Assembly (NCBI RefSeq): GCF_000244875.1
Contig: NC_016791.1
Location: 2,299,001 to 2,363,000 of the forward strand
Source of the DNA: Clostridium sp. BNL1100
GTDB taxonomy: Bacteria > Bacillota > Clostridia > Acetivibrionales > DSM-1351
Direction of reading: 5' to 3'
Length of the DNA stretch: 64,000 nucleotides
Shown: positions 10,728-19,747 of the stretch, piece by piece
Layout: each line of letters starts with the position of its first letter
Position numbering within the stretch: position 1 is the first letter of the stretch
Notes under the pieces: generated by a model
What the model was told of the DNA's origin: nothing
Databases searched by the model: none
The model's input: the letters and a program-made list of their open reading frames with translations, nothing else
Translations under genes and position numbers: made by a program

Positions 10728-13193
10728 TTATTTTAGTAACAACATCTTCAGTTGGGCAAAGTCTATGGCATTGACCTCGTTATCTCCGTTCAGGTCTGCC
10801 ACTTTCAGAGCATTGCCCGTAAGAACCTCCCCGTTAAGTATACTTTTTTTCAGCAAAGCCAGATCGATGGCATTAATATCGCCGTCACCATTTACATCAC
10901 CAATTTTTATTGGGTTCTCACCTTGAAAGTTACTGTTGGCAAATGCGGTGATAAATTCGAGGGTGGAAGTGGAACCAATAGCGTGCTCATTTGTGGTCCA
11001 TTCATCAGCACTGTCCAAATAGCATTTTGCGGGAAAGTTTGAAAGACCAATACCTTGATACCTGTTCGGTCCTAGCGGCATAAATCCCTTGGCTATCCCG
11101 GTTCTTCCATCACTATTAAAAGTAGAGAATATGTTTTTAATGCAATCGTCGCCATAGCCAGATACGAAGCTCTTTCTTAAAGGATTTGCTCCAAGAATCC
11201 AGTTTAATGAAGAAAGTGCCATATTGTTAATTGTATCGGTATTTGTTCCGAGAAGTTTGGAACCAATCAGTGCTTCCATACACATACCTATTATTTGGTT
11301 ATTACTGCCCCAGTAATAGTTACTGTTTGTAATTGCATTACCCCACGCACTGTTTTTATACCGATCGATTTTGTTGTTTACCCAAAACGTAAACTCGGTG
11401 TTGAACCACTTTTCAGCATCACTGTTGCGGTTCCCGGCTTTCATATAAGAGAAAAAGGCAAAATTCCAATTACCTACCCAATCTCCGGACATATTCTCAT
11501 ACGTATCTTTTCCCTTCGAATAGTTTGCCACAAAGTAATTGTCATACTTTGCTTCACCTGTAGCACGATACAAGGATGCTGCTGCTAAAAGCCTGCTACT
11601 TATATCGCTGTCAGTATTATAAGGTCCGTTTGGAGATTTAATATTATTGGGATTTTGTTCAAGGTACGTCCATGCGCTCTTCGCGGCATTCAGACAAGTA
11701 AGGGCAAACGCTGAATCATATTTGGTATATACGATGGAAGCGTGGGCTAAGGCAGCAGCCGCACATGCAGTATCTTCTGTCGGTCTTATATTTGTGGTGT
11801 CTCCTTCTTTATCCTTTATAATCCTTTTTGTTATATTGCCATCATCGTCGGATTGGACTCTTGCATAAAAACCTCCGCTTGCAGCATCTTGCATTTTTAG
11901 AATCCATTCCAGTTCCCATCTTGACTCATCGAGTAAATCCGGTACACCGTTTCCGCTTTCAGGAATATTAAACTGATTATCCTGATATAGCTCTGGGAAC
12001 ATATCATAAGCCCAAAATAAGTTTATTAAAGTCCCAGCTCCCGTACTTACATACTTTCCAAGATCACCTGCATCAAACCATCCTTTAGATACATCTCTCG
12101 TCATCGCCGGATTTGAGTCAAAGATAGCGCTTGTATCCTGCGGTGTTCTGTCTTTTCTTGGGTAATCCGTACAATATTTTTCCGTAAGGTCTGTCCCGGA
12201 ACGTTGATAATAAAAATATCTTGCTACATCTGTCTGTAACTGTTTATAAACGTCATTTCCAATTTTAAACTTAGGTGATTTCTCTATACCGGCCGCATTA
12301 ACCGTGATGTAATAATCACCCTGTTGAGTAAGGTCGGTAAACACAGCTTTAAGCACCCTTTCCCCGGAATCCGGGTCATAATCCTTCACAAGAGTCAATT
12401 GTCCACTATAAGCAACGGAATCGTCAGAAACTCTTTTTACCTGGAATTGAGTACCGGTAGTGGCAGTAAGCTCATCCTCAAATCCTGAAACATAGGCATA
12501 TTTTTCAGCATTTTCACGAAATCCTACCTGATTCAATTTAATGGCCTGATAGGCCTTTTCTTTATCTGGAGAAGTCAACTTCAGTTGATTGATCCAAACA
12601 CAAAACGGATCAAGGGTTACTTTATCCAGAACGATAGCTTTTGCGTTGTATGGGTCCATACCAAGTGACGGATCCAAAATATCTTTTAAGGGTATTTTTA
12701 CGTGTTGCCACTCAGTTGTAACAGTACAGTAATCTGTTATTGGTTTTGTTATTGTGTGCTCAACACCTGCTGAACGCTCACTTACATGATCAACTGCACC
12801 GATTACAAACTGCTCCCCTCCTTTTTTACCTTTTAGATTAAATTCAAGATATCCATTGGGAACATACTGCGATACATCATGACAGTTCCATTCCGCCAAT
12901 GTAAGTATCACTGACATCCAATATGAGCTAAGCTGTGTTTGAAGATTCAATCGTAACGAAGGTAAATTTTCATATGTAACTTGAGAATCAACAGGTAAAT
13001 TGCCGTTTACTGTTTCTAATTCACCTGCTCCGCTTCCGGACCATCCACTGATTTTATCCTTAAATACATAAAAATCCTGAAGATTTCTCCATCCCTGAGG
13101 AGCACTTGCATTGATAACAATCATTGATGTAATCAATGATGTACATATTATTGCAACACTTACAAATAAAGCAAGTATTTTTTTTTGTTTCAT
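10728..13193 (-). CDS. Cellulosomal GH9 cellulase: N-terminal CBM, Ig-like, GH9, dockerin
   Basis: Secreted inverting beta-1,4-glucanase of 821 aa. Residues 1-31 are a signal peptide. Residues 33-208 form a beta-rich module with many aromatic residues, probably a carbohydrate-binding module like the CBM30 of CelJ-type enzymes. Residues 214-311 are the Ig-like module that begins IKLNQVGF, and 315-755 the GH9 (alpha/alpha)6 domain, with catalytic Asp residues in GWFDAGDLGKYV (D374, D377) and the acid E736 in SADEWTTNEHA. A type-I dockerin occupies 762-821 (DVNGDGDINAID, DLNGDNEVNAID) with Ala-Ile recognition pairs. AGGAGG before ATG 13193 is an excellent SD. The GH5 gene follows, and a divergent AraC-type gene upstream may regulate it. 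The exact CBM family is uncertain. Confidence 0.93.
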   Translation of the reverse strand: MKQKKILALFVSVAIICTSLITSMIVINASAPQGWRNLQDFYVFKDKISGWSGSGAGELETVNGNLPVDSQVTYENLPSLRLNLQTQLSSYWMSVILTLAEWNCHDVSQYVPNGYLEFNLKGKKGGEQFVIGAVDHVSERSAGVEHTITKPITDYCTVTTEWQHVKIPLKDILDPSLGMDPYNAKAIVLDKVTLDPFCVWINQLKLTSPDKEKAYQAIKLNQVGFRENAEKYAYVSGFEDELTATTGTQFQVKRVSDDSVAYSGQLTLVKDYDPDSGERVLKAVFTDLTQQGDYYITVNAAGIEKSPKFKIGNDVYKQLQTDVARYFYYQRSGTDLTEKYCTDYPRKDRTPQDTSAIFDSNPAMTRDVSKGWFDAGDLGKYVSTGAGTLINLFWAYDMFPELYQDNQFNIPESGNGVPDLLDESRWELEWILKMQDAASGGFYARVQSDDDGNITKRIIKDKEGDTTNIRPTEDTACAAAALAHASIVYTKYDSAFALTCLNAAKSAWTYLEQNPNNIKSPNGPYNTDSDISSRLLAAASLYRATGEAKYDNYFVANYSKGKDTYENMSGDWVGNWNFAFFSYMKAGNRNSDAEKWFNTEFTFWVNNKIDRYKNSAWGNAITNSNYYWGSNNQIIGMCMEALIGSKLLGTNTDTINNMALSSLNWILGANPLRKSFVSGYGDDCIKNIFSTFNSDGRTGIAKGFMPLGPNRYQGIGLSNFPAKCYLDSADEWTTNEHAIGSTSTLEFITAFANSNFQGENPIKIGDVNGDGDINAIDLALLKKSILNGEVLTGNALKVADLNGDNEVNAIDFAQLKMLLLK

Positions 13194-13449
13194 ACTTTTC
13201 CTCCTATATATTATCTAGTTCTACCAATATGCCGGAAGAATTAGTAAGCCACCCCCTTTTATATTAATAATGAAAAAAGCATATCAGTTGAACTTTAGAA
13301 CCAATTTTAAACATGGGGAGATGTAATGATATGTATATACAATTGATAAGAGTCAGATTAACTTTTATTTAAATATATAACAAATATATACAATATTCCT
13401 TGACTTTTTAGTCTAAAAATAGCATTATTTAGACAAGGAGATGAAATAA
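13194..13449. promoter_or_regulatory. Divergent promoter region between GH9 and the AraC gene
   Basis: Very AT-rich, 256 bases. The AraC side carries a recognisable promoter and dyad (13400-13434). On the GH9 side I find only the SD; the long untranslated leader suggests a promoter near 13300-13390 that I cannot pin down. Confidence 0.5.
13400..13434 (+). promoter_or_regulatory. AraC-gene promoter with overlapping dyad
   Basis: TTGACT (13400-13405), 17 bases, CATTAT (13423-13428). The perfect inverted repeat GTCTAAA-n10-TTTAGAC (13411-13417, 13428-13434) covers the spacer and -10, a natural place for autoregulation. Confidence 0.6.
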
Positions 13450-14334
13450 ATGGAGTATATGTATCTTCATTATTTTACGCAAGACCCCGGTTTCCCTTTT
13501 TTCATTCAGTATGGATTCCATGATGATGCTATGCCGGAGCATTTTCACCACGATTTTTTTGAACTTGTGATAGTGTTAAACGGAACTGCCACCCATATTG
13601 TTAATTCAGAAGAATTCTTTATAAAAAAAGGGGATGTATTCGTTTTTAATATGGATATATCCCATGGGTACAAAGATCCACATAACTTTAAGATAATAAA
13701 TATAATGTACAAACCTGAACGGCTCAACGAAATCTGTAATGATATAAAGAAATCTCCCGGATATCAGGCACTTTTTGTCTTGGAACCTTTTTTCAGAAAA
13801 AAGTACAGCTTTAGTAACACCCTATCTCTCTCTATTTCCAGTCTGGAATATTTAGCAGAACTTGGAGTTCGTATTAACGAAGAATATAAATGCAAAGCTC
13901 AGGGCTATCAAACCATGATTTACTCACGTTTTATGGAGATGGTAGTATACTTATCAAGACAATATGTTATTGAAAATAAACACTTGCACAATACATTTAT
14001 ACACCTTGCAAAAGCTGTATTATTTTTAGAAGATAATTACCTTAACCCGATAAAACTTGAAAAGTTGGCAGATGAAGCACATATGTCCGTAAGGCATTTT
14101 AACAGAATTTTTAAGGAAAATTATGGAACCACCCCTTTTAATTATATTCTGCAACTTAGGGTTAATCATTCCTGCTCCCTGCTTAAAAATAGTAAGTTAT
14201 GTATTGCTGATATAGCGCTGGAAAGCGGCTTCTCTGACAGCAACTATTTTTCAAGGCAATTCAAGAAAATTATTGGCATAACCCCCAAGGAATACCGGGC
14301 AAGGCATAAATTGATTTATTCAAAAATAGGTTAA
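13450..14334 (+). CDS. AraC-family regulator with cupin sensor domain
   Basis: DNA-binding protein of 294 aa. Residues 25-120 form a cupin-type ligand pocket (PEHFHHDFFELVIVLNG, then the KKGDVFVFN strand). Residues 190-290 hold the two AraC helix-turn-helix motifs: LEKLADEAHMSVRHFNRIFK and the family signature IALESGFSDSNYFSRQFKK-IIGITPKEYR. By family the cupin binds a sugar-like inducer, and the divergent position points to the GH9/GH5 cellulase genes as targets; that link is inference. AAGGAG nine bases before ATG supports the start. It overlaps the end of the convergent ATPase gene by 4 bases. Confidence 0.88.
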   Translation: MEYMYLHYFTQDPGFPFFIQYGFHDDAMPEHFHHDFFELVIVLNGTATHIVNSEEFFIKKGDVFVFNMDISHGYKDPHNFKIINIMYKPERLNEICNDIKKSPGYQALFVLEPFFRKKYSFSNTLSLSISSLEYLAELGVRINEEYKCKAQGYQTMIYSRFMEMVVYLSRQYVIENKHLHNTFIHLAKAVLFLEDNYLNPIKLEKLADEAHMSVRHFNRIFKENYGTTPFNYILQLRVNHSCSLLKNSKLCIADIALESGFSDSNYFSRQFKKIIGITPKEYRARHKLIYSKIG

Positions 14335-16835
14335 TTTCTTCGTTTAATTAGTTTTACAATTTCCCACCACATTGTGGCCAAAACTGAAATAGCTATAGCC
14401 AGCAAGAAATTTTCTGCATTAAGGGGCGCAGTTTGTACAATTCCATTTACTGGCGGTACATAGGTTATAATAATCAGTACTGCGATTATTATTAAGTTAA
14501 CAGTTATGACAACCTTATCCTTAAAATTAACTATATTTCTGAAAGCAAACTCTTTATCAGATTGATTTATGTAAACAAATAGTAAATTGGATAAACCCAG
14601 AACCAGCAATGCAAAGGTTCTTGCTTGTGATTCACCTGCACCGCTTTTATAAAAGTAAGTATACGATCCGAAAGCTGCAGCAAAAATCATTATTCCCTGA
14701 AATATAGATTTTAATATAAGTGATCCGGTTATAAGTGGCTCGTTATTCGACCGTGGTTTCCTATGCATGATATCCTTTTCTGCCGGTAATCGTTCAAATA
14801 CAATAGAACATGTAGGATCAATAATTAGTTCCAGCAAAACAACGTTTACAGGTAATAAAACCAAAGGCATATGAAGCAACGGTGCCAAAAGTGCTATTAA
14901 TGCAATTGGTATATGTATTACTAGAATATATCCTATTGCTTTTCTGATGTTATCGTAAATTCTTCTGCCATCCCCTACCGATTCGACAATGGTAGAGAAA
15001 TTATCATCAAGAAGAATCATATCGGATGCTTCCTTTGCAACCCCTGTTCCCCTTTTACCCATGGCTATTCCGATATCCGCATACTTTAAGGCAGGGGCAT
15101 CGTTTACACCGTCACCCGTCATTGCAACGATTTCACCATTATCACGCAGGGCCTTTACAATCCTCATCTTGTGTCTTGGCATAACTCTGGCAAATATATT
15201 TGTATTCTTAACTTTTTCCAGTAATACTTCATCCTGCATTATTTCAAGTTCCTGCCCGGTTATTACGTTGTTGCTGTGGTTGATGCCTATTTCACGTGCT
15301 ATGGATTGTGCCGTAATTCCGTTATCGCCTGTTATCATAATTACTCTTAATCCTGCCGACTTACAAACATCGATTGATTCCATCACCTCATCTCTTGGAG
15401 GGTCCTGTAAACCTATAAGACCAACAAAATCTAACTTACATTCCTTCAATGTATCAGGATATTCTTTCATATCTGTACTTCTTGCAACTGCAATAACTCT
15501 ATAACCCTCGGTTGCCAACATTTTTTGCCGTTTGGCAACATTGTTCATATCTTCTTCGGTAAGGCAACATAGGGGTAGTACGCTTTCAGGACTTCCCTTG
15601 GCTGCTAATGTTGCAGAGTTGTTTATGCTCCATACATGCCCCATCATTTTAGTATCTGAACTAAATGAATATTCATAAAGTAATGGGTTTTTAAATATAT
15701 CCTCTTTATGAGCTCCATGACTCTCAATGTACTTTAGTAATGCCTTTTCCATTGGATCATAAGGCTCGATTTCACATGCTAATGCTGCCCAGTAAGCCAA
15801 TTCATAATCGTCAAAACCATTAAACGGGCATGCCTCCTTTACACTCATTTGATTTTTTGTAAGTGTTCCGGTTTTGTCAACGCATAATACAGAAACTGAC
15901 CCCAAGGTTTCAACAGAAGGCATTTTCCTTACAAGTGAATTCTTCTTTGCAAGTCTCCAGGCTCCCATTGCCAAAAATACAGTAAGAACAACCGGAAATT
16001 CCTCAGGTATCATTGCCATAGCCAGAGTAATACCTGAAAGAATACTGTCAACTATACTCCCTGTATGAATAAGTGTAATTACCGAAACCAAGATAAATAA
16101 GCACAATCCTATTAAAGCACAAATTTTCACAAGGTTTCTGGTTTGCTTTTCAAGAGGTGTTGGCCGTTCTGGTACACCAAGAATGTCTGTTCCAATTTTA
16201 CCGTATTGTGTATCCTTGCCTATTGAAAAAACTTTGGCAATAGCACTGCCTTGTATTACAGTTGTCCCTGCATAACAAACATCTTTTCTCCAGAAATCTT
16301 CACTATTTTTATTGTTTTCATTGCTATCACCGTATGCCTTTTTCCATACGATTTCGGATTCCCCTGTCAGTGAAGATTCGTCCACTCCAAAGTCAAACAT
16401 CTCAATGATTCTGGCATCAGCGGGAATTTTCTCGCCCTCCTCCAATATCATCAAATCGTTAATGGTTATTTCTCTGCTTTCAATACTTGTAATGCGACTG
16501 GCCCTGACTACACGTATTCTTGGAGAGGCTAATTCTTTTAATGCCTCCAGAGTTTTGTCCGTTCTCCATTCCTGAATAAAGCTGATTCCGGTCATAAATG
16601 TAACAAAGCATATCATTATAACACCGTCTCGTGCTTCTCCCAGAAAAAAGTATATAATTGCAGTACAAAATAGAAGTAAAAACATGGGTTCTTTAAAAAC
16701 ACCCAGAATTCTTATAAAAAGGTTCTTCTTTTTCTCAGAATTAAGTTCATTCATACCATATTTTATTTGATTTTCAGTAGCTTGATTATCAGTAAGTCCT
16801 GAATAGTCACCTTTAAAACCAAAAAACTTTGACAT
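14331..16835 (-). CDS. P2-type cation-transporting ATPase under NiCo riboswitch
   Basis: Membrane ATP-driven cation pump of 834 aa. It has an N-terminal cation-ATPase domain, actuator motif LTGES near 156-160, helix 4 IPEEFP at 276-281, phosphorylation site D320 in DKTGTLT, hinge MTGDGVNDAPALK, and helix 6 with NVVLLELIIDP carrying likely ion ligands. The family is the PacL/Ca-ATPase-like group, but IPEEFP differs from the SERCA IPEGLP, and the riboswitch in front points to Ni2+, Co2+ or Fe2+ export rather than Ca2+. AAGGAGG four bases before ATG 16835 sets the start; the longer frame would run into the terminator hairpin. It is transcribed alone and converges on the AraC gene. Confidence 0.9.
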   Translation of the reverse strand: MSKFFGFKGDYSGLTDNQATENQIKYGMNELNSEKKKNLFIRILGVFKEPMFLLLFCTAIIYFFLGEARDGVIMICFVTFMTGISFIQEWRTDKTLEALKELASPRIRVVRASRITSIESREITINDLMILEEGEKIPADARIIEMFDFGVDESSLTGESEIVWKKAYGDSNENNKNSEDFWRKDVCYAGTTVIQGSAIAKVFSIGKDTQYGKIGTDILGVPERPTPLEKQTRNLVKICALIGLCLFILVSVITLIHTGSIVDSILSGITLAMAMIPEEFPVVLTVFLAMGAWRLAKKNSLVRKMPSVETLGSVSVLCVDKTGTLTKNQMSVKEACPFNGFDDYELAYWAALACEIEPYDPMEKALLKYIESHGAHKEDIFKNPLLYEYSFSSDTKMMGHVWSINNSATLAAKGSPESVLPLCCLTEEDMNNVAKRQKMLATEGYRVIAVARSTDMKEYPDTLKECKLDFVGLIGLQDPPRDEVMESIDVCKSAGLRVIMITGDNGITAQSIAREIGINHSNNVITGQELEIMQDEVLLEKVKNTNIFARVMPRHKMRIVKALRDNGEIVAMTGDGVNDAPALKYADIGIAMGKRGTGVAKEASDMILLDDNFSTIVESVGDGRRIYDNIRKAIGYILVIHIPIALIALLAPLLHMPLVLLPVNVVLLELIIDPTCSIVFERLPAEKDIMHRKPRSNNEPLITGSLILKSIFQGIMIFAAAFGSYTYFYKSGAGESQARTFALLVLGLSNLLFVYINQSDKEFAFRNIVNFKDKVVITVNLIIIAVLIIITYVPPVNGIVQTAPLNAENFLLAIAISVLATMWWEIVKLIKRRN

Positions 16836-16877
16836 ACTTCCTCCTTGTATTATAGAAATAAAAAATACATTGGCATT

Positions 16878-16919
16878 AAAAAAACCTGTGAGACTAAAAA
16901 TACTTAGTCCCACAGGTTT
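16878..16919 (-). terminator. Riboswitch-controlled terminator
   Basis: AACCUGUGGGACUAA pairs with UUAGUCUCACAGGUU (one mismatch) and is followed by a U-run. Its left arm is the 3' part of the aptamer, so aptamer and terminator cannot form together. Confidence 0.88.
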
Positions 16920-16996
16920 ATAACCTGTTGCCGTTTTCGGCCCAGCCCCACGCAGCTATCTTGCAATGTCGTTAGCTGCATCGCCTGCTCTAAATT
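16902..16996 (-). promoter_or_regulatory. NiCo (czcD-type) metal riboswitch aptamer
   Basis: On the minus strand the RNA has GAGCAGGC, a P2 stem GCAGCU/AGCUGC, GGGCUGGGCCGAAAACGGC, AACAGGU...ACCUGUGGGAC and a closing P1 of UUUAG/CUAAG. The conserved strings GAGCAGGC, GGGCU, GGCAACAG and CUGUGGGAC match the NiCo aptamer used in crystallography as I recall it. The 3' arm overlaps the terminator at 16878-16919, so ligand binding should prevent termination and turn the ATPase gene on. Known ligands are Co2+ and Ni2+, with Fe2+ proposed later. Confidence 0.85.
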
Positions 16997-17022
16997 AAAG
17001 TTTATTAAATTCAATATAGTAC

Positions 17023-17052
17023 ATTGTATTATATTGATGTTAAAAGTGTCAA
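17023..17052 (-). promoter_or_regulatory. Promoter of the riboswitch-ATPase unit
   Basis: TTGACA (17047-17052), 18 bases, TACAAT (17023-17028), about 27 bases before the aptamer. Confidence 0.75.
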
Positions 17053-17191
17053 CAAAATCATAAAACAAATATTAATATTCTTAAGTCAATACTTAATATT
17101 ATTAATTAATTGAGAATAATTATTAATTATTAATGATAATTAATATCAATTTTCAGGCCTGGATTAAGTAGCGTGAACCAATTAATTAAAA

Positions 17192-17229
17192 ATAAAAAGC
17201 CTATATCGGCTAGTGACCGATATAGGCTT
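17192..17229 (-). terminator. glyA terminator
   Basis: A perfect 13-bp stem, AAGCCTATATCGG (17197-17209) with CCGATATAGGCTT (17217-17229), seven-base loop; on the minus strand it is followed by TTTATTTTT. Confidence 0.92.
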
Positions 17230-17244
17230 AACTAATATCTAATG

Positions 17245-18483
17245 TTATTTATAAAGAGGATATTTATTGCAAAGAATTTCAGCTCTCTTTGAAACATTGG
17301 ATTTTGAATTTTCAAAATCTGTAATTGTGAGATAAATCAAGTCTGCAATTTCTTTCATATCTTCCTCATTCATTCCTCTGCTTGTTACAGCTGGGGTACC
17401 GAGTCTTATACCACTAGTGATAAATGGACTCTGAGTATCAAATGGAATACCGTTTTTGTTACATGTTATACATACTTCATCCAATCTGTGCTGAGCTTCC
17501 TTACCTGTAATATTCATATTAGTCAGGTTAACAAGCATAAGGTGATTGTCGGTACCGTCAGAAACAAGTTTGAAACCTTTTTCCATAAGTCCTGAAGCCA
17601 AAGCTTTGGCATTTTTAACAATGTTCTGCTGATATGTTTTGAATTCATCAGTAAGTGCTTCCTTGAAGCTAACTGCCTTAGCAGCAATAACATGCATCAA
17701 TGGGCCACCCTGATTTCCTGGGAACACAGCACTGTCGATTTTCTTTGCATATTCCTGCTTGCAGAGAATCATACCACCTCTTGGGCCTCTTAATGTCTTG
17801 TGAGTTGTAGTTGTTACAACATCAGCATATGGAACAGGACTTGGATGCAATCCGGCAGCAACAAGACCTGCGATGTGAGCCATATCAACCATAAGAATTG
17901 CACCAACTTCATCTGCAATTTCTCTGAATGCTTTAAAATCAAGTGTTCTTGGATATGCACTTGCTCCTGCTACAATTATTTTTGGTGAGTTTTCCTTAGC
18001 GGTTTTTCTCAACTCATCATAATCTATGTAACAGTTGTCCTCTCTTACGCCAAATGGTACAACATTGTAGTATTTTCCTGATATATTAACAGGACTACCA
18101 TGGCTTAAATGCCCTCCGTGTGCAAGATTCATTCCAAGAATGGTATCTCCGGGATTCAGGAAAGCAAAGTAAACTGCTGTGTTAGCCTGTGCTCCGGAAT
18201 GTGGCTGAACATTTGCATGATCTGCCCCAAAAATTTGTTTTGCTCTGTCAATAGCCAACTGTTCAACTATATCAACGTACTCGCAGCCACCGTAATATCT
18301 TTTGCCGGGATAACCCTCAGCATATTTGTTCGTTAATGGTGTGCCAAGTGCCTCTATAACAGCATCACTTACAAAGTTCTCAGAAGCAATTAATTCTATC
18401 TTATTTCTTTGTCTGTTAACTTCCAGCTCAATAGCTTCTGCTAATTGAGGGTCCATCTTCTTTATTGTATCAATATTGTACAT
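17245..18483 (-). CDS. glyA: Serine hydroxymethyltransferase
   Basis: PLP enzyme of 412 aa in the cytoplasm; it interconverts serine and glycine with transfer of a one-carbon unit to tetrahydrofolate. The N-terminal signature [19 protein letters not shown], substrate loop [13 protein letters not shown], and PLP lysine K229 in [16 protein letters not shown] are all intact. Length is usual for the family. The frame runs to 18579, but GGAGG six bases before ATG 18483 and the family N-terminus set the start. It is monocistronic, with its own promoter (18550-18579) and terminator (17192-17229). A small dyad lies in the leader. Confidence 0.97.
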   Translation of the reverse strand: MYNIDTIKKMDPQLAEAIELEVNRQRNKIELIASENFVSDAVIEALGTPLTNKYAEGYPGKRYYGGCEYVDIVEQLAIDRAKQIFGADHANVQPHSGAQANTAVYFAFLNPGDTILGMNLAHGGHLSHGSPVNISGKYYNVVPFGVREDNCYIDYDELRKTAKENSPKIIVAGASAYPRTLDFKAFREIADEVGAILMVDMAHIAGLVAAGLHPSPVPYADVVTTTTHKTLRGPRGGMILCKQEYAKKIDSAVFPGNQGGPLMHVIAAKAVSFKEALTDEFKTYQQNIVKNAKALASGLMEKGFKLVSDGTDNHLMLVNLTNMNITGKEAQHRLDEVCITCNKNGIPFDTQSPFITSGIRLGTPAVTSRGMNEEDMKEIADLIYLTITDFENSKSNVSKRAEILCNKYPLYK

Positions 18484-18498
18484 AAAATGCCTCCACTC

Positions 18499-18522
18499 CA
18501 ATGTCACTAAATTATGACATTT
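18499..18522 (-). promoter_or_regulatory. Dyad in the glyA leader
   Basis: AATGTCA-n8-TGACATT lies between promoter and SD. It could be a repressor site or a small RNA hairpin just before the SD; no regulator is identified. Confidence 0.35.
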
Positions 18523-18549
18523 GCTCGTTATTTTATCCACGCAAGTAAA

Positions 18550-18579
18550 ATTATAATAAAATAACCATATATATGTCAA
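18550..18579 (-). promoter_or_regulatory. glyA promoter
   Basis: TTGACA (18574-18579), 18-base spacer, TATAAT (18550-18555): both hexamers match the sigma-A consensus exactly. Confidence 0.85.
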
Positions 18580-18620
18580 TTAAATATGCAAATATCGCAC
18601 TTATATTACATATTTATGCA

Positions 18621-19613
18621 TTATTCAATTACTTTGTACAGTTCATCAGGGCCGGGAGCATCAATGTCCACTACAGTCCCTTCTTGCTTACTCATCAGTA
18701 TTCTTCCAGAATTTTTGTCAGTAATTAATCCGATTATGGATGCCTTAATATTATTTTTTTCAAGAAGTCTTACTAAACCTTCGCCATCCTGACAGGTTAT
18801 AATCATACATCCACTGGAAATTAGTCTTAAAGGATTTATTCCAAAGTAGTCACAAATTCGACAGGTAACAGGCTCAATCGGTATGGAGTCCTTATTTATA
18901 GTTATGCCCGTACAAGATGCCTCTGCGATTTCCCAAGCAGCTCCAAGTACTCCTCCTTCAGTAATATCATGCATTGATGTTGCACCAAACCCTCCTGCAA
19001 GAACCCCTTCGGGGACTACACTTATGGAATTTATAAAACTTTTTGCATATTGAAGCTCGCTTTTATCAAGATAAGTCGATAATTCATTTTCAAAATCACC
19101 TGCAATAATTGCAGTACCCTCAAGTCCGGCACTTTTGGTTAAAATAACACTGTCTCCCGGTTTTGCTCCTGTAGATGATATAACTTTACTTTTAAGCGCT
19201 TTACCTACACAGGTTGTAGACAAAATAATTTTATTAACTGCAGGTGTCACCTCTGTATGGCCTCCGATAATTTCTACATTGAGTTGTCCGGCAGTTTCAC
19301 AAACCTGTTCCATAAGCTGTTCCAGCTCGGTTTCTGTCGTTCCGACTGGACATAATATAGTAACCATTATGCCCAACGGCTCAACACCGGAAGAAGCTAT
19401 ATCATTACAGGATATATGAACAGCAAGCCGTCCTGTATTTTTACCGGCAGCTGTTATTGGGTCCGTAGACATGACACATGCATATTTATCAAATTCTATT
19501 GCGGCACAATCCTCACCAATTCCGGGACGCATAATAACTTCTTTTCTGAAGGTATTAATTTTTCCAATAATTATTTTATTTAATATTTCGTTTGGTATTT
19601 TACCAGCTTCCAT
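18621..19613 (-). CDS. HypE/PurM-like (AIR synthase superfamily) protein
   Basis: ATP-binding protein of 330 aa. The N-terminal MRPGIGEDCAAIE, the STDPITAAG loop and the GGHTEVTP segment are the PurM/HypE nucleotide-binding features; residues 170-310 form the C-terminal domain with HDITEGGVLGAAWEIAEAS. True HypE ends in a conserved Pro-Arg-Ile-Cys that carries the thiocarboxamide; this protein ends DELYKVIE without a terminal Cys, so it is not a hydrogenase CN-ligand synthase of the normal kind. Such stand-alone homologues are common in clostridia and are often annotated AIR synthase-related. Role unknown. AGGAGG lies 14 bases before ATG 19613, an unusually long gap. Confidence 0.75.
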   Translation of the reverse strand: MEAGKIPNEILNKIIIGKINTFRKEVIMRPGIGEDCAAIEFDKYACVMSTDPITAAGKNTGRLAVHISCNDIASSGVEPLGIMVTILCPVGTTETELEQLMEQVCETAGQLNVEIIGGHTEVTPAVNKIILSTTCVGKALKSKVISSTGAKPGDSVILTKSAGLEGTAIIAGDFENELSTYLDKSELQYAKSFINSISVVPEGVLAGGFGATSMHDITEGGVLGAAWEIAEASCTGITINKDSIPIEPVTCRICDYFGINPLRLISSGCMIITCQDGEGLVRLLEKNNIKASIIGLITDKNSGRILMSKQEGTVVDIDAPGPDELYKVIE

Positions 19614-19683
19614 GTATTATCTTTTAGCCTCCTGAGCCTATAACCGGCCTTAATGTTGCAGTTATTTAAATAGTATAGCATAA

Positions 19684-19722
19684 GAAACGGATTAAAACAG
19701 GGGTATCGCCTGATTTAATCCG
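19684..19722 (-). terminator. Terminator after the DUF2225 gene
   Basis: CGGATTAAA (19688-19696) pairs with TTTAATCCG (19714-19722), with an inner CAGG/CCTG stem, followed on the minus strand by TTTCTT. Confidence 0.85.
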
Positions 19723-19747
19723 CTAAGTTTGATTTTTACTGGTTGTT

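Noticed and set aside
16902-16996. yybP-ykoY manganese riboswitch upstream of the P-type ATPase
   Set aside because: The conserved strings fit the NiCo aptamer better; I could not find the yybP-ykoY loop sequences.
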